Source: an uncultured Oscillospiraceae bacterium (lineage in GTDB: Bacteria; Bacillota; Clostridia; Oscillospirales; Acutalibacteraceae). From it: a stretch of 7,856 bases of DNA. The stretch is from NCBI GenBank assembly GCA_900549675.1, contig URPG01000087.1, positions 1 through 7,856 on the forward strand, read 5' to 3'. Below are positions 1 through 6,468 of this stretch, piece by piece; position 1 is the first letter of the stretch, and each line of letters begins with the position of its first letter. The notes beneath the pieces were generated by a model. The model saw nothing but the letters and a program-made list of their open reading frames with translations, did not search any database and was not told the origin of the DNA. The position numbers were made by a program, and so were the translations under genes.

Positions 1-737
1 CTAGCCGTGAGCTTTCTTTTATGAAAGAAGCTTGTAAAATTTCTGCGAATGCTTTAAAGCTTGCCGGAGAAATGGTTGAACCCGGTGTTTCTACTTGGGA
101 AATTGACCAGGCCGTTCGTCATTATATCGAGAAGATGGGTGCAGTGCCCAGCTTCCTCGATTATAATGGATTTCCGGCGAGTGCCTGTATTTCTTTAAAT
201 GAAGTGGTAATCCACGGCATACCGTCTAAGCATGAAATCCTAAAGCAAGGTGATATTGTTGATATTGATGTCGGAGCCTATTATAAGGGCTTTCACGGCG
301 ACAACGCATGGACCTATCCCTGCGGAAAAATCAGCGATGAAGCACAAAAGCTTTTGGATACAACAAAGGAGAGCCTGTTTAAAGGTATTGAGCAGGCAAA
401 ACCCGGAAACCGCATTGGCGATGTAGGTCATGCGGTGCAAGAGTATGCCGAAGCACGCGGTTACTCGGTGGTACGAGAATTTGTCGGCCACGGAGTAGGT
501 GCGAAGCTGCATGAAGATCCAAGCGTTCCCAATTACGGCACACCCGGCAGGGGCGTGCGACTGTTAAAAGGCATGACAATTGCCATTGAGCCGATGATTA
601 ACCAAGGTACCGAAAAGGTGCATATCCTTGAGGATGGTTGGACAACGGTGACAAGAGATGGCAAACTTTCCGCTCACTTTGAGCATACTGTGGCCATTAC
701 TGAAAACGGTCCTGTCATTTTGACAATACCGGATTGA
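1..737 (+). CDS. map: Methionine aminopeptidase type I, 5'-truncated by the window edge
   Basis: Cytosolic metalloprotease that removes the initiator methionine from new proteins. The pita-bread fold carries all five classical metal ligands plus the catalytic histidine. Counting from the ATG at 21 these are H65 (VIHGIP), D83 (DIDVG), D94 (FHGDNAW), H157 (VGHGVG), E190 (AIEPM) and E221 (HFEHT). Each is exactly 14 below the E. coli numbering (79, 97, 108, 171, 204, 235), so the core has no gaps. The frame stays open upstream of position 21 and reads SRELSF, which fits the usual N-terminus of the family. The ATG at 21 is therefore internal and the real start lies outside the window, roughly 14 codons before it. 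GDNAW replaces the more common GDSAR-type segment after the second aspartate. The next gene starts 10 bp after the stop, consistent with one transcript. Confidence 0.95.
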   Translation, partial: SRELSFMKEACKISANALKLAGEMVEPGVSTWEIDQAVRHYIEKMGAVPSFLDYNGFPASACISLNEVVIHGIPSKHEILKQGDIVDIDVGAYYKGFHGDNAWTYPCGKISDEAQKLLDTTKESLFKGIEQAKPGNRIGDVGHAVQEYAEARGYSVVREFVGHGVGAKLHEDPSVPNYGTPGRGVRLLKGMTIAIEPMINQGTEKVHILEDGWTTVTRDGKLSAHFEHTVAITENGPVILTIPD

Positions 738-747
738 GGTTGCTGCT

Positions 748-1014
748 ATGGAAGTAAAAAGAGGGCAGATCGTTAGGTCAAAAGCCGGACATGATAAAGG
801 GGATTTTCAAGTGATTTTAAGTCTTGAACCGCCTTATGCAGTAGTATGTGACGGTAGACGAAGAACGCTTGAAAAGCCGAAAAGGAAGAAGCTGATTCAC
901 TTGGCACCCACAAGCGAGTGCTTGGAGGAAGAAAAGCTGAGAACAAACCGGCAGATTAAAATCGCCTTGAGGGCATTTATGAATATATCTGATGATGACA
1001 CGATTTATCGCTGA
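748..1014 (+). CDS. KOW-domain RNA-binding protein (L14e-like), ribosomal cluster
   Basis: An 88-residue basic protein. The N-terminal half (about residues 3-55) resembles a KOW domain: a GQIVRSKAGHDKGD strand-turn with the invariant glycine, then a second strand pair ending in the basic run KPKRKK. This fold is shared by ribosomal proteins such as L14e and L24 and by NusG. The C-terminal third (LEEEKLRTNRQIKIALRAF) is probably helical and charged. Small KOW proteins between map and infA are a recurring feature of clostridial ribosomal clusters, and their exact role is not established. A ribosomal or translation-linked RNA-binding job is inferred from position and fold. The ATG at 748 is preceded by a GAGG-like ribosome binding site, and infA follows after 15 bp. 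Confidence 0.85.
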   Translation: MEVKRGQIVRSKAGHDKGDFQVILSLEPPYAVVCDGRRRTLEKPKRKKLIHLAPTSECLEEEKLRTNRQIKIALRAFMNISDDDTIYR

Positions 1015-1029
1015 TATGGAGGTTTTTAT

Positions 1030-1248
1030 ATGTCAAAACAGGACGTAATTGAACTAAATGGAGTGGTAACAGAAGCACTTCCGAACGCTATGTTTAAGGT
1101 CGAACTGCCAAATGGTCACATCATTTTGGCACATATTTCCGGCAAATTAAGAATGAACTTCATTCGTATTCTGCCGGGAGATAAGGTAACCGTTGAGATG
1201 TCACCTTATGACCTGACAAAAGGACGCATCACTTGGCGTTCTAAGTAA
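1030..1248 (+). CDS. infA: Translation initiation factor IF-1
   Basis: A 72-residue single OB-fold (S1-like) protein that binds the 30S A site and helps IF-2 and IF-3 during initiation. Full family length with the diagnostic runs EALPNAMFKVELPNGH, AHISGKLRMNFIRILPGD and SPYDLTKGRITWR. The basic and aromatic residues of the RNA-binding face are all present. GGAGG at 1018-1022 sits at a good distance before the ATG. It is probably cotranscribed with map and the KOW gene. A 94-bp gap follows before rpmJ, the first wide spacing in the cluster. Confidence 0.98.
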   Translation: MSKQDVIELNGVVTEALPNAMFKVELPNGHIILAHISGKLRMNFIRILPGDKVTVEMSPYDLTKGRITWRSK

Positions 1249-1250
1249 AT

Positions 1251-1283
1251 TCGACAACAAATTCTTTCGGGGCAGGTTATAAT
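1251..1283 (+). promoter_or_regulatory. Possible internal promoter before rpmJ
   Basis: The 94-bp infA-rpmJ gap contains a perfect TATAAT at 1278-1283. The best -35-like hexamer, TCGACA at 1251-1256, is 21 bp upstream, which is longer than the optimal 17. The -10 is also not preceded by a true TG extension (GGT instead of TGN). A 7-bp inverted repeat (CTTTCGG 1264-1270, CCGAAAG 1303-1309) flanks the -10. A secondary promoter feeding rpmJ-rpsM-rpsK is plausible but weakly supported. Confidence 0.28.
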
Positions 1284-1342
1284 AGAATAGCTTGTCATAC
1301 AGCCGAAAGTGAGACACCCTAATATAAAGGAGGGCACACAAA

Positions 1343-1456
1343 ATGAAAGTTAGACCTTCTGTAAAGAAAATGTGTGAGAAATGCAAGATTATTAAGCGCA
1401 AGGGTAAAGTTATGGTGATCTGTGAGAACCCGAAGCACAAACAACGCCAAGGCTAA
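1343..1456 (+). CDS. rpmJ: 50S ribosomal protein L36 (zinc-binding form)
   Basis: A 37-codon gene encoding MKVRPSVKKMCEKCK followed by a basic segment and NPKHKQRQG at the end, the normal length and ends for L36. The zinc ribbon ligands C11, C14, C27 and H32 are all present, so this is the metal-binding (C+) version rather than a zinc-free paralogue. L36 sits in the large subunit near the peptidyl transferase region and contacts 23S rRNA. AAAGGAGGG at 1327-1333 is a strong ribosome binding site. rpsM follows after 33 bp. Confidence 0.97.
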   Translation: MKVRPSVKKMCEKCKIIKRKGKVMVICENPKHKQRQG

Positions 1457-1489
1457 TGAGCCAAGGTTATTCAATATGGAGGTGTAAGT

Positions 1490-1858
1490 ATGGCTCGTAT
1501 TTCAGGCATTGCCTTACCAAGAGATAAGAGAATTGAAATTGCTCTTACCTATGTTTATGGTATTGGACGCAGAACAGCTGAAATTATCTGTAAAGAAACA
1601 GGCATTAATCCTGATATTCGCGTAAGAGATCTTACAGAAGATGATGCTGCAAAGCTGAGAGAATATATTGATAAAAACTGCAAGGTTGAAGGTGACCTTC
1701 GCCGTAAAATCGCTTTTGATATCAAGAGATTGATTGAAATTGGATGTTACCGCGGTATTCGTCATCGTAAAGGCCTTCCGGTAAGAGGTCAGCGGACCAA
1801 AACAAATGCAAGAACAAGAAAAGGTCCGAGAAAGACCATGGCTAACAAGAAGAAATAA
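1490..1858 (+). CDS. rpsM: 30S ribosomal protein S13
   Basis: A 122-residue protein of the small-subunit head that contacts 16S rRNA, S19, the P-site tRNA and the large subunit through intersubunit bridges. Typical features are the N-terminal ARISGIALPRDKRIEIALTY segment with the helix-two-turn-helix after YGIGR, the central GCYRGIRHRKGLPVRGQRT motif, and a basic tail ending in KKK that reaches the P site. Length and ends match the family. GGAGG at 1478-1482 supports the chosen start. It is followed after 15 bp by rpsK. Confidence 0.98.
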   Translation: MARISGIALPRDKRIEIALTYVYGIGRRTAEIICKETGINPDIRVRDLTEDDAAKLREYIDKNCKVEGDLRRKIAFDIKRLIEIGCYRGIRHRKGLPVRGQRTKTNARTRKGPRKTMANKKK

Positions 1859-1873
1859 TCGGGAGGGATAAAA

Positions 1874-2269
1874 ATGGCAGTGCAAAAAGGTAAAACAGGT
1901 ACACGCCGCCGCGAGCGCAAAAATATTGAGCGCGGTGCTGCGCACATTCAATCCACTTTTAATAATACCATCGTGACCATTACAGATGTTCAGGGCAACG
2001 CTATTTCTTGGGCAAGCTCCGGCGAACTCGGTTTTAGAGGCTCCAGAAAATCAACTCCTTTTGCTGCACAAACAGCTGCTGAAACAGCTGCTAAACTGGC
2101 AATGGAACATGGCATGAAATCTGTGGAAGTATACGTTAAAGGGCCGGGTGCCGGCCGTGAAGCCGCTATTCGTGCTTTGCAGGCAGCAGGTCTTGACGTT
2201 AGCATGATTAAAGATGTTACGCCTATTCCGCACAATGGATGCCGTCCGCCGAAAAGAAGACGCATCTAA
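1874..2269 (+). CDS. rpsK: 30S ribosomal protein S11
   Basis: A 131-residue protein of the small-subunit platform that binds 16S rRNA beside S6/S18 and S7 near the E site. Conserved segments are HIQSTFNNTIVTITD, the SSGELGFRGSRKSTPFAAQ core, VKGPGAGREAAIRAL and the near-universal C-terminal PHNGCRPPKRRR. The first 20 residues are a basic extension typical of bacterial S11. The ribosome binding site GGGAGGG lies just before the ATG. In many Clostridia the next gene is rpsD. Here a 147-bp gap precedes rpoA instead. Confidence 0.98.
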   Translation: MAVQKGKTGTRRRERKNIERGAAHIQSTFNNTIVTITDVQGNAISWASSGELGFRGSRKSTPFAAQTAAETAAKLAMEHGMKSVEVYVKGPGAGREAAIRALQAAGLDVSMIKDVTPIPHNGCRPPKRRRI

Positions 2270-2282
2270 CCTAATACAGCCG

Positions 2283-2335
2283 GTCAAAGATTTTGCAGCT
2301 GATATTCTCAAAAAATCAGCTGTTACTCCTTTGAC
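2283..2335 (+). other. Interrupted RNA hairpin between rpsK and rpoA
   Basis: Outer arms GTCAAAG (2283-2289) and CTTTGAC (2329-2335) pair over 7 bp. After a 6x6 internal loop, inner arms CAGCTGAT (2296-2303) and ATCAGCTG (2315-2322) pair over 8 bp around an 11-nt loop. No T-tract follows, so it is not a normal Rho-independent terminator. It could be a processing site, a protein-binding site in the mRNA, or a translational control element for rpoA, whose start is about 80 nt downstream. The structure is seen in the sequence; the function is inferred. Confidence 0.5.
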
Positions 2336-2416
2336 GAACTCATGCAGATTTTGCGTGGAATTGGCAAATTTCGATAATTAATTTATCGGAGCATCAATGT
2401 AAAAGGAGGATCACGG

Positions 2417-3370
2417 ATGATTGAAATAGAAAAGCCCATCATAGAGCTCGAAGAAATATCCGAGGACAGCACATACGGCAGATTTGTGGTCGAACCGCTT
2501 GAGAGAGGTTTCGGCACTACGCTTGGAAACAGCCTTAGAAGAGTTTTGCTTTCCAGTTTGCCCGGTGTAGCGGTAAAATCGGTTAAAATTGACGGCGTTC
2601 TTCATGAGTTTTCTACTATTCCCGGTGTGAAAGAAGACGTGACCGAAATTGTGCTGAACATCAAAGGGATTATTGCCAAGCTGCATTCTGATGGTGAAAA
2701 AACCGTTGAAATCTCAGCCGAAGGTCCCTGTGAAGTGACAGCCGGTTCGATCAGCTGCGACAGCGAAGTTGAGATTTTAAATCCGGAACTCCATATTGCA
2801 ACCCTCGGAGAAGGTGCGAAGCTTTTCATGGAGTTGACTTTGAGCAAAGGTCGTGGATATGTCTCCAGTGAGAGAAACAAACAAAACATGGATACTGAGA
2901 TTATCGGCAATATTGCGGTTGACTCTATTTATACACCGGTACTCAAAGTTAACTTTAATGTCAGCAATACCCGTGTTGGTCAAAGTATTGACTTTGATAA
3001 GCTTACCCTTGAGGTTTGGACGAATGGCGTCATCAATGCGCAAGAGGCCGTTTCTCTTGCTGCAAAGGTTCTGACAGATCACTTGAGTTTGTTTGTGGAT
3101 CTTTCTGATAAAGGCAAAACAACCGAGATTATGATTGAAAAGGACGAAGACGGAAAAGAAAAAGTCTTGGAAATGACCATTGAAGAGCTTGACTTGTCTG
3201 TTCGTTCGTTTAACTGCCTAAAACGTGCAGGAATCAACACGGTTGAGGATTTGATCAACAAAACTGAAGAAGATATGATGAAGGTTCGTAATCTGGGAAG
3301 AAAATCACTTGAAGAAGTCATGCAGAAGCTTGATTCTTTAGGCGTAACCCTTCAATCAGAAGACGAATAA
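2417..3370 (+). CDS. rpoA: DNA-directed RNA polymerase subunit alpha
   Basis: A 317-residue subunit that dimerises to start core polymerase assembly and contacts UP-element DNA and activators. The N-terminal domain (about residues 1-230) includes the dimerisation signature PLERGFGTTLGNSLRRVLLSS split over residues 27-47. A charged linker rich in D, E and K (about 231-250) leads to the C-terminal domain. That domain keeps the DNA-contacting residues R263, N266, K269, N292, G294 and K296, each two below the E. coli positions. The RBS AAAGGAGG at 2402-2408 is close to perfect. The protein is complete and nothing suggests damage. The 147-bp leader contains an interrupted hairpin (2283-2335) and a small AT-rich hairpin at 2372-2388. 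Confidence 0.98.
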   Translation: MIEIEKPIIELEEISEDSTYGRFVVEPLERGFGTTLGNSLRRVLLSSLPGVAVKSVKIDGVLHEFSTIPGVKEDVTEIVLNIKGIIAKLHSDGEKTVEISAEGPCEVTAGSISCDSEVEILNPELHIATLGEGAKLFMELTLSKGRGYVSSERNKQNMDTEIIGNIAVDSIYTPVLKVNFNVSNTRVGQSIDFDKLTLEVWTNGVINAQEAVSLAAKVLTDHLSLFVDLSDKGKTTEIMIEKDEDGKEKVLEMTIEELDLSVRSFNCLKRAGINTVEDLINKTEEDMMKVRNLGRKSLEEVMQKLDSLGVTLQSEDE

Positions 3371-3411
3371 TTGAAAATAACCTACTATAAATGATAGGAG
3401 AGTGAATATCG

Positions 3412-3753
3412 ATGCCGAGAACCAGAAAACTCGGACGAGACACTGCTCATAGAACCGCTATGCTTAGAGGTCTTGTCACGTTCTTTTTTGAGAATGGAAA
3501 AATCGAAACTACTGTAACTCGTGCGAAAGAGGTACAGTCAATGGCAGAAAAAATGCTGACAATTGCTAAAGAAGATAATCTTCATAATCGCCGTTTGGTA
3601 TTAAGCTTTATCACTAAAGAATCTGTTACCAACAAATTGTTTACAGAAATCGCACCTAAATATGCTGACAGAAACGGTGGATACACTCGTATCTCCAAAA
3701 TTGGTCCGCGCCGTGGCGATGCTGCCGAAATGGGAATCTTAGAATTGGTATAA
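3412..3753 (+). CDS. rplQ: 50S ribosomal protein L17
   Basis: A 113-residue large-subunit protein located near the exit tunnel. It has the classic start MPRTRKLGRDTAHRTAMLRGL, the GKIETTVTRAKEVQSMAEKMLT helix and the C-terminal GGYTRISKIGPRRGDAAEMGILEL. Length fits the shorter Gram-positive form without a long acidic tail. AGGAG at 3396-3400 is the ribosome binding site and partly overlaps an imperfect inverted repeat (CCTACTAT / ATGATAGG). It is the last gene of the cluster and is followed 41 bp later by a strong terminator. Confidence 0.97.
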   Translation: MPRTRKLGRDTAHRTAMLRGLVTFFFENGKIETTVTRAKEVQSMAEKMLTIAKEDNLHNRRLVLSFITKESVTNKLFTEIAPKYADRNGGYTRISKIGPRRGDAAEMGILELV

Positions 3754-3794
3754 TTTATAAGCCTATTTCTAAATTTTAACACTAAAAGATAGAT

Positions 3795-3829
3795 AAAAAC
3801 CCTTGATAACCGGTTATCAAGGGTTTTTT
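3795..3829. terminator. Bidirectional Rho-independent terminator
   Basis: A perfect 34-bp palindrome (3795-3828) with the core ACCCTTGATAACC / GGTTATCAAGGGT and a CCGG centre ends in TTTTTT on the + strand. On the - strand it ends in TTTTT followed by ATCT. It therefore closes the ribosomal operon after rplQ and also the convergent SDR gene, which ends about 60 bp away. The 135-bp gap around it shows nothing else. Confidence 0.9.
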
Positions 3830-3888
3830 ATTTTAATGATTTAGGTTCAAACATAAATTTAACTGCTTTTGCTTTGAAAGTAAAAATT

Positions 3889-4629
3889 TTATTGCATTAC
3901 GAAACCGCCGTTGGGAGAAAGAACTTGTCCGGTAACGTATGGCGATTTTACAAGATACTCTAAAGCACCGGCGATATCCTCCGGTTCACCGATATAACCA
4001 AGAGGAATAGTAGAAGCCAAGGCATTCAGTTCGTCTTGATTCACACCGCGGAGCATATCAGTCATAATCATTCCCGGAGCAATGACATTAACACGAACTT
4101 TACGTCCGGCATACTCCACGGCCAAGGCACGGCTAAGACCGATAACACCGCTCTTTGTGGCACAATAATCAGCCTGATTGAGAACACCAACTAAACCGCC
4201 GACGGAAGAAATGTTAATAATGCTCGAATCATGGTCAACCATGTGCGGGAGTGCTAAGTGGCACATATGCATAAGACTGATAAGGTTCACGTTTACCAAA
4301 TTAATATAATCTTCTTTTTTAATGTCAATAAAGTTGCAGTTGTTGGTAATACCGGCATTGTTAACCAGTACATCGATTTTATCACCGAATTTGTCAATGG
4401 TTGCTTTGATTAAAGCTTCACAGTCCTCATAAATGCCCACATCGGCACGAACGACCAGTGTTTCGACACCGAATTTATCAGTAATTTCTTTGGCTAAATT
4501 ATCAGAAAGGGCTTTAGAGCTGTCGCTGCGATAATTAATTACCACATTATACCCCAATTCTCCTAACTTAAGTGCCATGCCACGGCCAAGCCCACGAGAA
4601 CCGCCGGTAATAATTGCTATCTTTGCCAT
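3889..4629 (-). CDS. SDR-family oxidoreductase, FabG / acetoacetyl-CoA reductase-like
   Basis: A 246-residue classical short-chain dehydrogenase, cytosolic. Seen in the protein: the cofactor loop TGGSRGLG (8-15), NNAG (90-93), catalytic N115, S142, Y155 and K159 (YxxxK in DYCATKSG), and the PGMIMTDM substrate-lid segment after the last core strand. The NYRS motif after the second strand (residues 32-35) carries an arginine suited to NADPH, so NADP(H) preference is likely but not certain. Related enzymes reduce 3-oxoacyl-ACP, acetoacetyl-CoA or other keto substrates. It stands apart from any fatty-acid synthesis cluster, so a fermentative or specialised ketoreductase role is more likely than housekeeping FabG. 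AAGGAGG sits just before the ATG. It is divergent from the Rex gene and has its own near-consensus promoter. Confidence 0.9.
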   Translation of the reverse strand: MAKIAIITGGSRGLGRGMALKLGELGYNVVINYRSDSSKALSDNLAKEITDKFGVETLVVRADVGIYEDCEALIKATIDKFGDKIDVLVNNAGITNNCNFIDIKKEDYINLVNVNLISLMHMCHLALPHMVDHDSSIINISSVGGLVGVLNQADYCATKSGVIGLSRALAVEYAGRKVRVNVIAPGMIMTDMLRGVNQDELNALASTIPLGYIGEPEDIAGALEYLVKSPYVTGQVLSPNGGFVMQ

Positions 4630-4678
4630 AATTATTCCTCCTTAAAATGAAATAACTGTCATATTCACAAATCTTTAG

Positions 4679-4706
4679 ATATATCGATAATATCATATCG
4701 ATATAT
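4679..4706. promoter_or_regulatory. Putative operator, ATATCGATA-N6-TATCGATAT (copy 1)
   Basis: An inverted repeat with 11-bp arms ATATATCGATA (4679-4689) and TATCGATATAT (4696-4706) separated by 6 bp. Its 9-bp core arms and the 6-bp spacing are the same as in the palindrome at 6469-6516 upstream of the alcohol dehydrogenase. It overlaps the spacer, the -10 and the likely start point of the SDR promoter. A protein bound here would be expected to block that promoter. The identity of the protein is unknown. Confidence 0.6.
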
Positions 4707-4715
4707 AAAAGTCAA
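4687..4715 (-). promoter_or_regulatory. Sigma-A-type promoter of the SDR gene
   Basis: On the - strand TTGACT (4715-4710), a 17-bp spacer and TATTAT (4692-4687) give 5/6 matches in each box at optimal spacing. The predicted start point is near 4680, leaving a leader of about 50 nt with an excellent ribosome binding site. The -10 and most of the spacer lie inside the inverted repeat at 4679-4706, a position that suits repression. Confidence 0.65.
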
Positions 4716-4771
4716 CGATTCTAATTATAGGAATAAAATAATTTTCGAAAGTATTTTTATTGGCGTTAACC

Positions 4772-4800
4772 TTGACAGAATGAAGTCTAAATACTATGAT
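4772..4800 (+). promoter_or_regulatory. Sigma-A-type promoter of the rex-lysR operon
   Basis: TTGACA at 4772-4777, a 17-bp spacer, and TATGAT at 4795-4800 (perfect and 5/6 matches). The predicted start is around 4806, about 27 nt before the Rex ATG, with the ribosome binding site AGGAGG at 4821-4826 in between. The palindromic GTTAAC at 4765-4770 sits just upstream of the -35 and could be part of an autoregulatory site. Confidence 0.75.
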
Positions 4801-4832
4801 AGCCATATACGTATTTATATAGGAGGCGCAAG

Positions 4833-5483
4833 ATGAGTTTTTCCCATAAAGATTTGACAATCTCAACACAAGCCATCAAAAGAATGCCTTATTATTTGCA
4901 GTATCTGAGAAAAATTTATGATGAAGGAAAAGAGTATATATCGGCCCCTGTGATTGCGGCACATTTTCACTTTACCGAAATACAAGTGAGAAAAGATTTT
5001 GCGGCGGTAAGTTCTATTAAAGGGAAACCCCAATCAGGCTTTCCGGTAAAAATGCTGATTGAAAGTATGGAACAGATTTTAGGCTATAACAAAGTGGACC
5101 AAGCCGTTTTGGTTGGAGTCGGTTCTTTAGGGAAGGCTTTGCTTTCTTATAAACATTTTGAAGAATATGGCTTGCATATTGCGGTGGCTTTTGATAGAAA
5201 AAAAATGGTGGGAAAAGAATTAAACGGTAAGAAAATTTATTCTTCGGAGAGAATCCAAGAGCTTTGTCCCAAATTAAAAGTAAATATTGGAATTATCACA
5301 GTACCTGAAGAAGAAGCACAAAAAGTATGCAATCAATTGGTCGCGGGCGGCGTGCGTGCCATTTGGAATTTTGCGCCGGTGCATTTATCGGTAGAACCGC
5401 ATATTTTGGTACAAAATGAAAATATGGCGGCTTCTCTGGCGCTTTTGTCACAGCATTTGCGGGAACAGCTGCAGCAAGAATAA
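4833..5483 (+). CDS. rex: Rex-family redox-sensing transcriptional repressor
   Basis: Cytosolic NADH/NAD+-responsive repressor of fermentation and respiration genes. The N-terminal winged helix (about residues 10-75) holds the family segment KRMPYYLQYLRKI and the recognition-helix end VRKD (52-55). The Rossmann domain carries GVGSLG (95-100), AFD ending the second strand (119-121), TVPEEEA (156-162) and NFAPVHL (179-185), followed by the domain-swap C-terminal helix. At 216 residues it has normal length. The wing differs from the textbook FGELGKRGVGY: here it reads AAVSSIKGKPQSGF, a variant I associate from memory with a second Rex subfamily in Clostridia. DNA specificity may therefore differ from classical Rex. 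It has its own promoter and is followed 30 bp later by the LysR gene, probably in one operon. Confidence 0.9.
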   Translation: MSFSHKDLTISTQAIKRMPYYLQYLRKIYDEGKEYISAPVIAAHFHFTEIQVRKDFAAVSSIKGKPQSGFPVKMLIESMEQILGYNKVDQAVLVGVGSLGKALLSYKHFEEYGLHIAVAFDRKKMVGKELNGKKIYSSERIQELCPKLKVNIGIITVPEEEAQKVCNQLVAGGVRAIWNFAPVHLSVEPHILVQNENMAASLALLSQHLREQLQQE

Positions 5484-5513
5484 AGCAGAGGAAGTGTGTG
5501 AAAAGGAGAAAAA

Positions 5514-6449
5514 ATGAATACCACCTTTTTTAAATATGCCATTGAGGTCGAACATACACGTTCTATCACACAGGCAGCCCAAAATTTATTTATGGCACAG
5601 CCAAATTTAAGTAAGGCTATTAAAGAAATGGAGGAATTGCTTGGATTTCGCATTTTTAAAAGGACCTCTAAAGGGGTTATTCCCACTCCCAAAGGGAATG
5701 AATTTTTAGCGTATGCCAGAAACATCATGGCACAGTTGAATAAAATTGAATTGCTCTCTAAACCGCAGGAGGATAATATACAAGCATTTAATATTTCTGT
5801 TCCGAGAGGAAGTTATATTTCTCATGCTTTTATCCGGTTTATGAATCAATTGGATAGAAATAAAGGAATCGAGATTAATCTGCAGGAAACCAATGCCATG
5901 ACGACGATTTTAAATATCGCAGCCGGCAAATTTGACTTAGGTATTATTCGGTGCCAAAAAAGATATGAGCGATATTTTCTGGACTTTCTAAGAGAGAAAC
6001 AAATCCGATATGAGTTAATATGGGAGTTTGAACAGTCCGTGATTTTTTCTACACAAAGCGAATTGGCTCAGCAGGAACAGTTACATCATTCGCAATTAAA
6101 GAATTTTACTGAAATTGTACACGGTGATGAAGTGATTCCATATCTTGCCGATAAGGTTGAAACACGCTCTGGTGCAGAGAAAAATGGGATGAAAAAGATT
6201 TATTTGTGTGAGCGCTGGAATCAGTTTGAGCTTTTGTCACAAATTCCAGATACATATATGTGGGCGTCACCCATACCGCCAGAATACCTGTCACGCTATG
6301 GTTTGCTGCAGCGAAAATGCAGCATTCCGGATAATCAATATCAGGACATTTTAATTTATGAAAACGGATATGCCACGCGTGAGTTGGATCAGCTTTTTTT
6401 ATCAGAACTATATCAAGTGAAAAAAGAACTCTTAAAAAATTTTATATAA
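5514..6449 (+). CDS. LysR-family transcriptional regulator
   Basis: A 311-residue regulator. The N-terminal winged helix-turn-helix (residues 1-60, with SITQAAQNLFMAQPNLSKAI as the helix-turn-helix, then LGFRIFKRTSKGVIPTPKG as the wing) is typical. A linker helix (about 63-85) leads to the effector-binding domain (about 90-300), which resembles periplasmic binding proteins and starts at FNISVPRGSYISH. The effector domain is divergent and gives no ligand. The start is supported by AAGGAG at 5503-5508. The gene lies between Rex and an alcohol dehydrogenase, so control of the dehydrogenase and perhaps of the SDR gene is a reasonable guess. Its 3' end is 19 bp from the 48-bp palindrome. Confidence 0.9.
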   Translation: MNTTFFKYAIEVEHTRSITQAAQNLFMAQPNLSKAIKEMEELLGFRIFKRTSKGVIPTPKGNEFLAYARNIMAQLNKIELLSKPQEDNIQAFNISVPRGSYISHAFIRFMNQLDRNKGIEINLQETNAMTTILNIAAGKFDLGIIRCQKRYERYFLDFLREKQIRYELIWEFEQSVIFSTQSELAQQEQLHHSQLKNFTEIVHGDEVIPYLADKVETRSGAEKNGMKKIYLCERWNQFELLSQIPDTYMWASPIPPEYLSRYGLLQRKCSIPDNQYQDILIYENGYATRELDQLFLSELYQVKKELLKNFI

Positions 6450-6468
6450 TCTTGGCACACAGCTTTTC

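Noticed and set aside
21..23. ATG at 21 as the start of map
   Set aside because: The reading frame continues upstream in a way that fits the family N-terminus, and no ribosome binding site precedes it. Treated as an internal methionine.
1514..1951. 145-codon open frame on the - strand across rpsM and rpsK
   Set aside because: It lies antisense to two certain ribosomal protein genes, is cysteine- and phenylalanine-rich with no family resemblance, and has no ribosome binding site. Shadow frame.
2372..2388. Small inverted repeat CGATAA / TTATCG before rpoA, with a GATAAT that could be a -10
   Set aside because: The 6-bp AT-rich arms are short and no acceptable -35 lies at the right distance (TTGACG at 2331-2336 is too far). 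Not called as promoter or terminator.
2602..3321. Several 80-100-codon frames on the - strand inside rpoA
   Set aside because: All are antisense to the full-length conserved alpha subunit and look like mirror images of its codon usage.
3406..3413. ATATCGAT half-site overlapping the rplQ start codon
   Set aside because: Only one half-site, no partner 14 bp away, and it overlaps the start codon of a ribosomal gene. Taken as chance.
5333..5728. 131-codon open frame on the - strand over the rex-lysR junction
   Set aside because: Overlaps two well-supported genes on the opposite strand, and its protein has no recognisable domain.
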